Shown here: positions 45,744 through 54,136 of the stretch, piece after piece
Numbering within the stretch: the stretch's first letter is position 1
Layout: the number at the start of each line of letters is the position of its first letter
From: CBDCMJ01 sp965218875
GTDB lineage: Bacteria; Chloroflexota; Dehalococcoidia; Lucifugimonadales; UBA3495
Direction of reading: 5' to 3'
Assembly: GCA_965218875.1 (NCBI GenBank)
Contig: OZ244707.1
Location: 2,418,001-2,482,000 of the forward strand
DNA: 64,000 nucleotides
Made by a program: the position numbers and the translations under genes
Notes under the pieces: generated by a model
Database searches by the model: none
What the model was told of the DNA's origin: nothing
What the model saw: only the letters and a program-made list of their open reading frames with translations

Positions 45744-46643
45744 CTAGAGCCTCTCCCCGGTCAGGAGATGGTAGGCTTCCAGGTACCGGTCCGAGGTCTT
45801 GGCTACGATGTCCTCGGGCAAGCTGGGCGCCGGAGGCTCCCGGTCCCATCCCTGGTCGGAGAGCCAGTCTCGGACGAACTGCTTGTCGAAGTTGGGCAGC
45901 GAACGCCCGGGCTGGTATCCCGCGGCGTCCCAGAAGCGGCTGGAGTCGGGCGTCAGGAGCTCGTCGATCAGGATCAGTTGGCCGTCCAGCAGGCCGAACT
46001 CCATCTTAGTGTCCGCCAGGATGATGCCCTTTTCCAGGGCAAAGTCCCGGGCGAACAGGTACACCGACTTGCTCACGTCCGCCAGTTGGGCGCTGAGGCC
46101 GGCGCCGACCATGTCCAGGACTTCCTGTTGCGACATGTTCTGGTCGTGGCCCTCCTCGGCCTTGGTGGTGGGGGTAAACAGCGGCTCGGGAAAGGCCTGG
46201 CCCTCCACCAGCCCGGGAGGCATGGGCTGGTCTGACACGGTGCCCCGGCTGCGGTATTCCGCCCATGCCGAGCCGGTGATGTAGCCCCTAACGATGCACT
46301 CGATATCGATGCGCTCCGCCTGTTTGACCACCATGGCCTGCCGCGCGACCTCTTCGGCCAGGGACGCCAGGGCATTGCCGGCGGCCGCCCGGGAGGACTC
46401 CCCCGCCGGGTCGTCGGCCAGCGCTATGAAATGGTTGGGAATGATGTGGGCGGTCTGCTGGAACCAGAAAGCCGAGATGCGGTTCAGGACCAAACCCTTT
46501 TGGGGGATGCCCCCGGGCAATACCACGTCGAAGGCCGAGATGCGGTCGGTGGCCACGATGAGCAACTGGCCCTGGTCCAGGCGATAGGTGTCTCGCACCT
46601 TGCCCCGATGAAGCAGTCCGGGTAAGTTGGTCTCGATGATCAT
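45744..46643 (-). CDS. purC: SAICAR synthetase
   Basis: 299 residues, the length of the larger PurC form. LLHRGKVRDTYRLDQGQLLIVATDRISAFDVV, IECIVRGYITGSAW and ADTKMEFGL match the family. It condenses CAIR with aspartate using ATP. ATG 46643 is the family start; the open frame runs on upstream through purB in another frame but without similarity. It follows purB by 59 bases and precedes the DUF3105 gene by 11. Confidence 0.96.
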   Translation of the reverse strand: MIIETNLPGLLHRGKVRDTYRLDQGQLLIVATDRISAFDVVLPGGIPQKGLVLNRISAFWFQQTAHIIPNHFIALADDPAGESSRAAAGNALASLAEEVARQAMVVKQAERIDIECIVRGYITGSAWAEYRSRGTVSDQPMPPGLVEGQAFPEPLFTPTTKAEEGHDQNMSQQEVLDMVGAGLSAQLADVSKSVYLFARDFALEKGIILADTKMEFGLLDGQLILIDELLTPDSSRFWDAAGYQPGRSLPNFDKQFVRDWLSDQGWDREPPAPSLPEDIVAKTSDRYLEAYHLLTGERL

Positions 46644-46702
46644 CCTTAAATCCTGCCGCCGGCGAATGGGGGTGACTGACCCGGGGAGCTGGGGCCGGCG
46701 CG

Positions 46703-48013
46703 TCATCCCGGCGCCGGCTCGGTCGACAGTCCGACCCTCCGGAAGATGTCGTCGACGTACCGGGTGTAGTAGCCGTAATCGAAAATGCGGTCCATCTCTT
46801 GGGCCGATAGATGGGCCAGGGCCTTGGGGTCCGACTTGAGCAGTTCCCGGAAGTCCCGGTCCTCGTCCCAGCTGCGCCCCGCGTTGTCCTGGACTATCTT
46901 GTAGGACTCCTCCCTGGACAGCCCCTTGTCCACCAGGGCCAACAACACCTGCTGGCTGAATATAAGGCCGCGGCTGCTCTCCACGTTGGCCCACATCCGC
47001 TCGGGGAATACCCGCAGGTCCTGCATAATCCGGGTGAAGATGCTGAGGATGTAGTCCAAGGCCAGGCAGGAGTCGGGAAGGATAATTCTCTCCGCGGAGG
47101 AGTGGCTGATGTCCCGCTCTCCCCACAGGGCCACGTTGTCCAGGGCCGTGATGCCGTGGCCGCGGATGAGGCGGGCCAGACCGCAAATGCGCTCGGCAAG
47201 CTCGGGATTTCGCTTGTGGGGCATTGACGAGGAGCCGGTCTGCCCCTGGGCGAAAGGTTCTTCGACTTCGTGGATCTCCGTGCGCTGCAACGAGCGCAGC
47301 TCCGTGGCGAATTTCTCCAGAGAAGCGGATATGAGGGCCAGGGTGAGCACGAAGTGGGCGTGCCGGTCCCGCTGGACGACCTGGCTGGAGATGGGTTCCG
47401 CTGTCAGACCCAGGCTGTGACAGACCCGGTCCTCTACCGAGGGCGGCACCGTGGCGTGGGTTCCGACGGCCCCCGAAATCTTGCCCACCCGGACCATGTC
47501 CACCGCCTCCTCCAGGCGCCCGCGCTGCCGCCCCAACTCCTCCCACCAAAGGGCAAGCTTCAACCCGAAGGTTATGGGCTCGGCGTGGACCCCGTGAGTG
47601 CGTCCCATCATTATGGTGTCCCGGTGCGCGACGGCCTGCCGCCGCAGGGCGTCGCGGGCGCCGTCGATGCCTTCCACTAGCAAGTTGCCGGCTTCCACCA
47701 GTTGCAGGCCCAGGGCGGTGTCCAACATGTCCGACGACGTCATGCCCCAGTGGAGCCACCGGCCTTCGGGCCCCAGCTTCTCGGTGACCGACGTGAGGAA
47801 GGCGGTGACGTCGTGACGGGTGGTCTCGAAGATCTCCATCATGCGCCCGTGGTCATACTTGGCCCCGCGCAATAGCTCCATGTCGGCTTCCGGGACCACC
47901 CCCTCCTCAGCCCAGGCCTCACACGCCGCCAGCTCCACCTGGAGCCACTTGCGGCACTTGTTCTCCTCAGACCACACCTGCTTCATGGCAGGCCGGGAGT
48001 AGCGTTCGATCAT
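46703..48013 (-). CDS. purB: Adenylosuccinate lyase
   Basis: 436 residues. The lyase-1 signature GSSSMPHKRNP is present, with TSSDMLDTALGLQL and MMGRTHGVHAEP carrying the catalytic His. It cleaves SAICAR to AICAR and adenylosuccinate to AMP, releasing fumarate. It starts MIERYSRPAMKQVWSEENK, as in the Bacillus-type enzyme. Located between the HAD hydrolase and purC. Confidence 0.97.
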   Translation of the reverse strand: MIERYSRPAMKQVWSEENKCRKWLQVELAACEAWAEEGVVPEADMELLRGAKYDHGRMMEIFETTRHDVTAFLTSVTEKLGPEGRWLHWGMTSSDMLDTALGLQLVEAGNLLVEGIDGARDALRRQAVAHRDTIMMGRTHGVHAEPITFGLKLALWWEELGRQRGRLEEAVDMVRVGKISGAVGTHATVPPSVEDRVCHSLGLTAEPISSQVVQRDRHAHFVLTLALISASLEKFATELRSLQRTEIHEVEEPFAQGQTGSSSMPHKRNPELAERICGLARLIRGHGITALDNVALWGERDISHSSAERIILPDSCLALDYILSIFTRIMQDLRVFPERMWANVESSRGLIFSQQVLLALVDKGLSREESYKIVQDNAGRSWDEDRDFRELLKSDPKALAHLSAQEMDRIFDYGYYTRYVDDIFRRVGLSTEPAPG

Positions 48014-48108
48014 GGCGAGGCCTTCCGGCGGCGGCTAACGTGGCCGGGGACAGCGCCCGGTTCCCGCCTGTGTTCAAACATGGAAACTCGACTCGACAAC
48101 TGAGGGAG

Positions 48109-48768
48109 CTACCCGCCGGAATGCGGCGCGGGGAGTTGGGACGGATGCTCTCGCACCGCCATCAGCAGGTCCGAGAAGTCGGTGAACGGCCGGTAGGGCG
48201 CCCTCCGGCGCTCACATTCCTCGGCCAGGGTCCGGTGGGCGAACAGCAGGTCGGCCCGGTCGATGGCCTCGAAGTCCGACGCGCCGTCGCCGGCATAAAT
48301 CACGTAGTACCCCATCTGCCGGTACTGCTCCACCACCAGGCCCTTGGAGTTTCCCTGGATTTCCCGCCCGGGGCGGGCGTATTTGTAGCGGTAGCTGATG
48401 CCGTCGGGCGTAAAGGTGGTGTTGACGGCGTAGACGGGCACCTGGCCGTGACCTTCGGCGTCCAGCACCGCCTCGATGTAGAAGTCCAGGCCCTGGCTGA
48501 CAACGGCAAGGGGAATCTCGTGACCCCGGCAGTAGTCCCGCAGCTCTTTGAAGTGGGGGCGCAGGTTGGCGTGTTGCTTTACATAAGCTTGCATGGTGGG
48601 CTTGTCGGCCCGGATGTTGCGGAAGGCGATCTCTTGGTACTGGGTTAGGGTCAGCTCTCCGGCGCGGAATCGGTCCCGGGCCTGCCGCCAGGTGGGGTCG
48701 CCGAAACGCTCCAAGAGAAGCTGGGCTACGTTTTGCTCGGCCGCGGTGTCATCGAAATCGGTGAGCAC
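48109..48768 (-). CDS. HAD-family phosphatase (MtnX/SerB-like, subfamily IB)
   Basis: 219 residues. HAD motif I is LTDFDDTAAEQN at the N-terminus, motif II is AVVSQGLDFYIEAVL, the Lys of motif III is in QGNSKGLV, and motif IV is YAGDGASDFEAI. A helical cap (RFGDPTWRQARDRFRAGELTLTQYQE) marks type IB. It dephosphorylates a small metabolite; which one is unknown. GTG 48768 puts the start just before motif I and 14 bases after purE; start uncertain. Confidence 0.8.
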   Translation of the reverse strand: MLTDFDDTAAEQNVAQLLLERFGDPTWRQARDRFRAGELTLTQYQEIAFRNIRADKPTMQAYVKQHANLRPHFKELRDYCRGHEIPLAVVSQGLDFYIEAVLDAEGHGQVPVYAVNTTFTPDGISYRYKYARPGREIQGNSKGLVVEQYRQMGYYVIYAGDGASDFEAIDRADLLFAHRTLAEECERRRAPYRPFTDFSDLLMAVREHPSQLPAPHSGG

Positions 48769-48781
48769 CGCCGGAAGCCCG

Positions 48782-49240
48782 CTACCGTTCCCGCAGTTGC
48801 TGCCGGAAGTCCTCATAGGCCTCCCTGATTTCATTGTACTTGAGACCCAGGATTTCTGCGGCCAGGTAGGCCGCGTTCCTGGCTCCCCACGAGCCCACGG
48901 CCACGCAGGCAACGGGGATGCCCGGCGGCATTTGGGCGGTGGACAACAGCGCGTCTATGCCCTTGAGCTCGCTTGAGGTCAGGGGAATACCGATGACCGG
49001 GATGGTGGTCCACGACGCCAGGGCGCCGCCCAAGGCTGCCGAGCCGCCGGCCGCGGCTATGAGCACCTCTATCCCCCGTTCCCTAGCCTGCTGGGCGTAC
49101 TCCTGGACCCTCTCCGGGGTGCGGTGCGCCGACATGACCCGCACTTCATAGTCGATCTTCATTTGCTCCAGGGTCTTGACCGTATCCTGGACCACGGGCT
49201 CGTCGGAAGCGCTCCCCATGACTACGCCGACCAAAGGCAT
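48782..49240 (-). CDS. purE: N5-CAIR mutase (PurE class I)
   Basis: 152 residues. VVMGSASDEPVVQDTVKTL, VMSAHRTPERV and IAAAGGSAALGGALAS are the PurE active-site loops. It rearranges N5-CAIR to CAIR, the PurC substrate. AGGAGC lies upstream of ATG 49240. PurK, its usual partner, is not visible nearby; it may be elsewhere or this may act in another arrangement. Confidence 0.96.
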   Translation of the reverse strand: MPLVGVVMGSASDEPVVQDTVKTLEQMKIDYEVRVMSAHRTPERVQEYAQQARERGIEVLIAAAGGSAALGGALASWTTIPVIGIPLTSSELKGIDALLSTAQMPPGIPVACVAVGSWGARNAAYLAAEILGLKYNEIREAYEDFRQQLRER

Positions 49241-49301
49241 GTCTTGCTCCTACGTGCAATTAAACGCCCGAGCGCCCACTTGACGCCGCGGGTTGGCCCG
49301 G

Positions 49302-49754
49302 CTACAGCTCCAGTTCGTCCCGAAACGTTGCCACCAGGGCGTCCTCGAGAGCGGCGCGCTCCGGCCTCACCCCTATGCCGTTGACCACGAGGGCGATTCC
49401 CTCCGCGGTCAGGACCATCTCCACCGCAATCTCCCGGTCGCCCCTCTCGTCCCAGGAGAGGACGAAGCTCAAGACGTCGTCGTCCTCCTCGTCTTCGTCC
49501 TCGATATCCAGCAAATCATCATCGGCCGGTTCCAGTTCCCAAGATCGGACCGCCTCGACGCGGCCCTCACCGTCCAGCAGGATGGAGTTCATCGAAGACA
49601 GCAACCCCTCGACGCCCAGGGAAGCAGCCAGCGACTCGAGCTGGCCTCGGGCCTCATCCAACTGCTCCGTTTCTCGGGCCGCCCGTTGTTGACGCTGCTC
49701 TCTGACCTCGGCAAGCTCTCCCCGGAGATCGGACAGGGTATCTTCCCACGCCAT
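49302..49754 (-). CDS. Hypothetical acidic coiled-coil protein
   Basis: 150 residues. Residues 1-55 are a charged heptad-rich helix (LRGELAEVREQRQQRAARETEQLDE). A run of Asp/Glu (about 82-92) is followed by a strand-rich end (VLSFVLSWDERGDREIAVEMVLTAEGIALVVNG). No known domain. GGAGGAG precedes ATG 49754, which abuts the upstream gene's stop codon. Its conserved place in a purine operon is unexplained. Confidence 0.6.
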   Translation of the reverse strand: MAWEDTLSDLRGELAEVREQRQQRAARETEQLDEARGQLESLAASLGVEGLLSSMNSILLDGEGRVEAVRSWELEPADDDLLDIEDEDEEDDDVLSFVLSWDERGDREIAVEMVLTAEGIALVVNGIGVRPERAALEDALVATFRDELEL

Positions 49755-50348
49755 TCAAACTCCTCCTTGGGAGGCGGACCGGGTTACCATGTAGGAGAAA
49801 AGGTCCAACTCGCGAAAATCGGGCAAGCCCAGGCGCCGCCGCATCAGGTACGCGCTGTCCAGCAGGTCCACATAGGCCACACCCAGGGGGCCTTTACGCA
49901 GGGCCTGGGCAGGCAGCTTCAGCTTTCGTATCGCCCGCTCCGCGGCGGAATTCCAAACTGCGAACGTCGCCGGGTCTTTCACGCAGAGCAGGTAGGAGAC
50001 AAACTCCTTCCCCGCTCCCATTAGCTTGTAAGCGCCGTCTTCGGCGGCGCACTCCTGAAACCGGGCTTCCACCTTGACCGTGTCGTAGAGCAGGAAATCC
50101 AGGGACTCCCTCACTTCCTCTATGGGGTTGCCGGTGAAGTCCTTGCGCTTGACGCCGCCCGAAGCCGCGTACAGCGACAGGGCCTGGTCCATGGACAGCG
50201 AGGGCAACTGGGACTCCCGGAGCCATCCGGCAAACCCCTCCCACCTTCCCCAGCGGCGCTCCCGGTATTTTCCCAGCGCGGGCTGAGACTGGGCCAACCG
50301 GAAACCCCTCGCGGCCGCTACCCAGTCGACGCCGGCCCCGGCGACCAT
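49755..50348 (-). CDS. Hypothetical protein in the purine operon
   Basis: 197 residues, mostly helical, soluble. Recognisable stretches: KYRERRWGRWEGFAGWLRES, FTGNPIEEVRESLDFLLYD, and a central YLLCVKDPATFAVWNSAAERAIRKL. The last resembles a helix-hairpin motif seen in some nucleic-acid-acting proteins (xxPxxxAVWxxxxExAI), but that likeness is too weak to name a family. It begins inside the 3' end of purD (31-bp overlap) and ends against the coiled-coil gene, so it is part of the operon. Confidence 0.55.
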   Translation of the reverse strand: MVAGAGVDWVAAARGFRLAQSQPALGKYRERRWGRWEGFAGWLRESQLPSLSMDQALSLYAASGGVKRKDFTGNPIEEVRESLDFLLYDTVKVEARFQECAAEDGAYKLMGAGKEFVSYLLCVKDPATFAVWNSAAERAIRKLKLPAQALRKGPLGVAYVDLLDSAYLMRRRLGLPDFRELDLFSYMVTRSASQGGV

Positions 50349-51694
50349 GCCGCAACCCTGTTCTCGGCAGCCGCAATATCGTTCCGATAGTGCGCCTGCC
50401 GGAAGTGAATTTGGCGGACTCTATCATACGCCCTGGCCCGGGCCTCCGCCAGAGAGTTTCCCCCTCCCACGACGGTGAGCACCCGGCCGCCGTTGCTGAC
50501 CAGGCTCTGCCGGCCCCCCGCCTCGTCCCGGCGCGTGGCAGCGTGGAACACCATGGTGTCGCCCTGCGCCGGACCTTGCCCGAATTCTTGTACTCCGGGC
50601 CCGGCCGGGCCATCCTCTCCACCACCGTGACCCCAAGGTCCCAAGCCCGAAATGCCAAAGCCGGTCTCGTAGGCGCCGGGATACCCGCCCGACGCTATTA
50701 CCACTCCCACGTAGCTTTGGGTATCCCACGCCACGTCCACGGAGTCGAGACGGCCCTCCACACAGGCTTGCATCACCTCGATGGGGTCGGAGCGCAGCCG
50801 CGGAAGGATCACCTGGGCCTCCGGGTCGCCAAGCCGGCAGTTGAACTCCAAGACCTTGGGCCCCGCGGCGGTTAACATAAGGCCGGCGTACAGCACGCCC
50901 TTGTAGGGCGTACCGCGGCGGGCCATGGTGTCGACCACCGGCCGCAACACCTCCCGCTCCACATCTCGGGCCAGGGAGTCCGTCCAAAAGTCCGGTGGAG
51001 AAAAGCTTCCCATGCCCCCGGTGTTCGGCCCCCGGTCTCCGTCCTCCAGCCGCTTGTAGTCACAGGCGGCGACCAAGGAAGAGAGCCGGCTGCCGTCACA
51101 GAAAGCGAAGACGCTGACCTCGGGGCCGGATAGCCTCTCCTGTATGACGATGGTCTCTCCCGCCGCTCCGAAGGCCTCGCCCGTCATGCAAGCCCGGACC
51201 GCGGCGGCGGCTTCCTCCTCGGCGTCGCACAGGAAAACGCCCTTGCCCGCGGCCAAGCCGTCGGCCTTTATGACCACCGGGCCGGGGTGTGCCTTGAGAT
51301 AGTCCAACGCCTCCCCCTGCTCTCGGAGAACGCGGAACCCGGGGCAGGGCACGCCCGCCTCCCGCATGACTTCCAGGGCGAAGCTCTTGCTGGTCTCGAT
51401 ACGGGCCGCTTCCCGGGTGGGCCCGAAGGCCGCGATTCCCAGGGCGCTGAGGCGGTCTACGATGCCCAAGGACAGCGGAAGCTCCGGCCCCACGGCCACC
51501 AGGTCGATGGACAGAGACTGAGCGGCTTCGACGAGGCCGGAGACGTCGTTGGGCTTGACCGGCAGGTTGGTGGCGAGGGACGCGGTGCCGGCGTTGCCGT
51601 CCGCTACCCAAAGGCCGGTGAGGCGGGGGCTTTGGGCCAGCCTCCAGGCCAAGGCGTGCTCCCTGGCGCCGGAACCCACGATCAACACCTTCAT
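50318..51694 (-). CDS. purD: Phosphoribosylamine-glycine ligase
   Basis: 458 residues. VLIVGSGAREHALAWRLA, VAVGPELPLSLGIVD, the ATP-grasp KADGLAAGKGV, GPNTGGMGSFSPP and EFNCRLGDPEAQ identify PurD (GAR synthetase). A Gly/Pro-rich insertion of about 25 residues follows FGISGLG, where most PurD proteins have a short turn. ATG 51694 is the family start (MKVLIVGSG). It lies 61 bases after guaA and overlaps the next gene by 31 bp. Confidence 0.95.
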   Translation of the reverse strand: MKVLIVGSGAREHALAWRLAQSPRLTGLWVADGNAGTASLATNLPVKPNDVSGLVEAAQSLSIDLVAVGPELPLSLGIVDRLSALGIAAFGPTREAARIETSKSFALEVMREAGVPCPGFRVLREQGEALDYLKAHPGPVVIKADGLAAGKGVFLCDAEEEAAAAVRACMTGEAFGAAGETIVIQERLSGPEVSVFAFCDGSRLSSLVAACDYKRLEDGDRGPNTGGMGSFSPPDFWTDSLARDVEREVLRPVVDTMARRGTPYKGVLYAGLMLTAAGPKVLEFNCRLGDPEAQVILPRLRSDPIEVMQACVEGRLDSVDVAWDTQSYVGVVIASGGYPGAYETGFGISGLGPWGHGGGEDGPAGPGVQEFGQGPAQGDTMVFHAATRRDEAGGRQSLVSNGGRVLTVVGGGNSLAEARARAYDRVRQIHFRQAHYRNDIAAAENRVAAWSPGPASTG

Positions 51695-51755
51695 GGAATG
51701 CGTCGAGGCCGCGGCGGTGCGTCGCCGGCGGCGTCCGCCCTCATTCCCCCTCGCC

Positions 51756-53372
51756 CTATTCCCATTCAATAGTGCCCGGAGGTTTGCTGGTTACATCGTA
51801 TACCACCCGGTTGACTCCCGGCACTTCGTTGACGATCCGAGTGGACATGCGGGCCAGCACGTCGTAGGGAAGGCGTACCCAGTCGGCGGTCATGGCGTCG
51901 TCGCTGCTCACCGCTCTGATGGCGCACACCTGCCCGTAGGTGCGATAGTCGCCCATGACCCCCACGGTGCGGCTGCCGCTGAGGACCGCAAAGGCCTGCC
52001 AGACCTGGTGGTAAAGGTTGGAGGCCTTGATCTCGTCTATCACAATCCAATCGCAGCGCCGCAGCATATCCAGGCGCTCTTGGGTCACCTCTCCGATGAT
52101 TCTAATAGCCAGCCCCGGACCGGGGAAGGGCTGCCGGTAGACCATCTCGGCGGGCAGTCCCAACTCCAAGCCCACCTCCCGCACCTCGTCTTTGAACAGG
52201 TAACGCAGCGGCTCCACTAGCTTCAATTTCATGTGCTCGGGCAGCCCGCCGACGTTGTGGTGGGTCTTGATGCGGGCCGACGCCCGGTTTTCCGGGGTCT
52301 CGCTCTCTATGACGTCGGGGTAAAGGGTCCCCTGGGCCAGGAAGTCTATGGCGCCCAACTCGGAGGCGGCATCCTCGAATACTCGGATGAACTCCTCGCC
52401 GATGACCCGGCGCTTCGCTTCCGGGTCGGTCACGCCGGCCAGCTTGACCAGAAACCGGTCTGAGGCGTCCACGTACATGAGCCGCAGCCCCAGGTTACGG
52501 TTGAAGGTGGTCTGGACGCGCTCGGCCTCTTCCAGCCGCAGTAGACCGTTGTTGACGAATATGCAGGTGAGTTGATCGCCGATGGCCTGGTGCAGCAACG
52601 CGGCGGTCACCGCCGAGTCGACGCCCCCGGACAGGGCGCAAATAACCCGGCCTTCCTCCACCTGGGCGCGGATGCGGGCGACGGAATCGTGGATGAAGTT
52701 GCGGGGAGTCCAGTTGTGGCGGCACTGGCAGGTCTTGGAAAGGAAATTGTCCAGTATCGACTGGCCCAGGGGGGTGTGCCGGACCTCGGGATGGAATTGC
52801 AGGCCGTAGATTCCCCGGCCGTTGCCAATGGCCGCCACCGGGGAGTTTTCCGTGTAGGCCAGGGCGGAAAATCCCGGCGGCATCTCCTCCACCCGGTCGC
52901 CGTGGCTCATCCAGACCTGGAGCGTGGGAGGCACGTCGTGGAAAAGGGCTGCGTCGGCCGAGTTCTGGTGCAGGACCGCCGAGCCGAATTCCTGTTTCAG
53001 TCCCGAGCTGACCCTGCCGCCCAGTTGATGGACCAAGGCCTGCATCCCGTAGCAAATCCCCAGGACCGGAAGGCCGGACTCGAACACCCAGTCCGGCACG
53101 GTAGGAGCCCCGGGTTGGTAGACGCTGGCGGGCCCCCCGGAAAGGATGACCCCCTTGGGATTGAGGTGCGCCACCGCGTCCCACGTTGCGGAGGGGGGCA
53201 CCACTTCGGAGTACACCTTCAGTTCCCGCACCCGCCGGGCTATCAGGTGGCTGTACTGGGAGCCGAAGTCGATGATGACCGCGCTTTCGTTGACCGACTG
53301 CGGCCCGCCGTCGGCCTCGGACCCGACCCCCTCCAGGCTCTTGGCTATCTCCAGGTAGGCCGATACCTCCAC
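51756..53372 (-). CDS. guaA: GMP synthase (glutamine-hydrolysing)
   Basis: 538 residues. About 30 leading residues come before VIIDFGSQYSHLIARRV. The class I glutaminase has Cys107 (GICYGMQ), His194 and Glu196 (FHPE); the ATP pyrophosphatase P-loop is SGGVDSA (248-254), and the dimerisation domain ends in KPPGTIEWE. It aminates XMP to GMP. The start is GTG 53372, the only start close to the glutaminase domain; the N-terminal extension is unusual but small. First gene of the purine operon. The upstream leader was not resolved. Confidence 0.96.
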   Translation of the reverse strand: MEVSAYLEIAKSLEGVGSEADGGPQSVNESAVIIDFGSQYSHLIARRVRELKVYSEVVPPSATWDAVAHLNPKGVILSGGPASVYQPGAPTVPDWVFESGLPVLGICYGMQALVHQLGGRVSSGLKQEFGSAVLHQNSADAALFHDVPPTLQVWMSHGDRVEEMPPGFSALAYTENSPVAAIGNGRGIYGLQFHPEVRHTPLGQSILDNFLSKTCQCRHNWTPRNFIHDSVARIRAQVEEGRVICALSGGVDSAVTAALLHQAIGDQLTCIFVNNGLLRLEEAERVQTTFNRNLGLRLMYVDASDRFLVKLAGVTDPEAKRRVIGEEFIRVFEDAASELGAIDFLAQGTLYPDVIESETPENRASARIKTHHNVGGLPEHMKLKLVEPLRYLFKDEVREVGLELGLPAEMVYRQPFPGPGLAIRIIGEVTQERLDMLRRCDWIVIDEIKASNLYHQVWQAFAVLSGSRTVGVMGDYRTYGQVCAIRAVSSDDAMTADWVRLPYDVLARMSTRIVNEVPGVNRVVYDVTSKPPGTIEWE

Positions 53373-53945
53373 GTCGTCGCTGACGGCTACCCGCCGTCCT
53401 CGGGGCAGCTTCTGATGCGCCGTAGCGGTACCTCCTTCAGGGCCCGGCCGGGCTTGGCGCAGGCCACTAGGCAGCCTTGGGAAAGCGCGGCAGCCAGGGA
53501 GGGTCTTGAGCGATGGGCCTGAGGTCCGGGGCGCTTAGTTACGAAGCTGTCCACACCCTTCCGCGCATAGCCCTATTACCGGTGCGGGCCCCGCCGCCGC
53601 GTCACGCTGGTCTGCACGATGTCCCGCCCGCCTACCGGCGGGATACTGGAGACTGGGTCCGGGTGGTCCTCCGGATACCCAATGCCTTCCCCCAAACGTC
53701 TGGTCAGGGGGCTGCGTTGGTTTTTGGTATTATACCCGTGATCCTCTGGGGAGTATAGGCGGCCTACATCCGGCCCAGGGCAACGGCGTCTCAAGACAAT
53801 GTCATCCTGAAGATATAGTGCATTCTATAAGCGTCATTAGCATGAAAATAGACGGAGGACGCCCGGCCCGGGCATGACTGGGCGGGGTTAGCAGCCTGGC
53901 GGGAGCCGCCCTACGCCCCGCCATTCCCACCGGGCCCCCCAACCT
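53373..53945. other. Intergenic region upstream of guaA
   Basis: About 570 bases without a supported gene. The guaA promoter should lie here, but no convincing -35/-10 pair was found on the minus strand. A GGTATTATACC-like palindromic stretch occurs at 53725-53735. Confidence 0.4.
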
Positions 53946-54136
53946 GTCATCCCGCTGGAGCGCCCCACTCCGTCATTCCGTGGGAGCCCCCCACCCCGTC
54001 ATTCTGCTGGAGCGCCCACCCCGTCATTCCGTGGGAGCGTCCACCCCGTCATTCCGTGGGAGCGCCCACCCCGTCATTCCGTGGGAGCGTCCCACCCCGT
54101 CATTCCGTGGGAGCGCAGCGACGTGGAATCTAAGAA
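53946..54136. repeat. Seven-copy tandem repeat (25-26 bp), type A related
   Basis: GTCATTCCGTGGGAGCGCCC-type units start at 53946, 53972, 53998, 54023, 54048, 54073 and 54099. The last unit continues AGCGACGTGGAATCTAAGAA like one arm of the type A repeats. It is interrupted on its right side by the IS630-type element. There are no spacers, so it is not a CRISPR. Confidence 0.85.

Noticed and set aside
53946..54136. CRISPR-like array
   Set aside because: Repeat units are directly adjacent at 25-26 bp with no variable spacers, and no cas gene is present.
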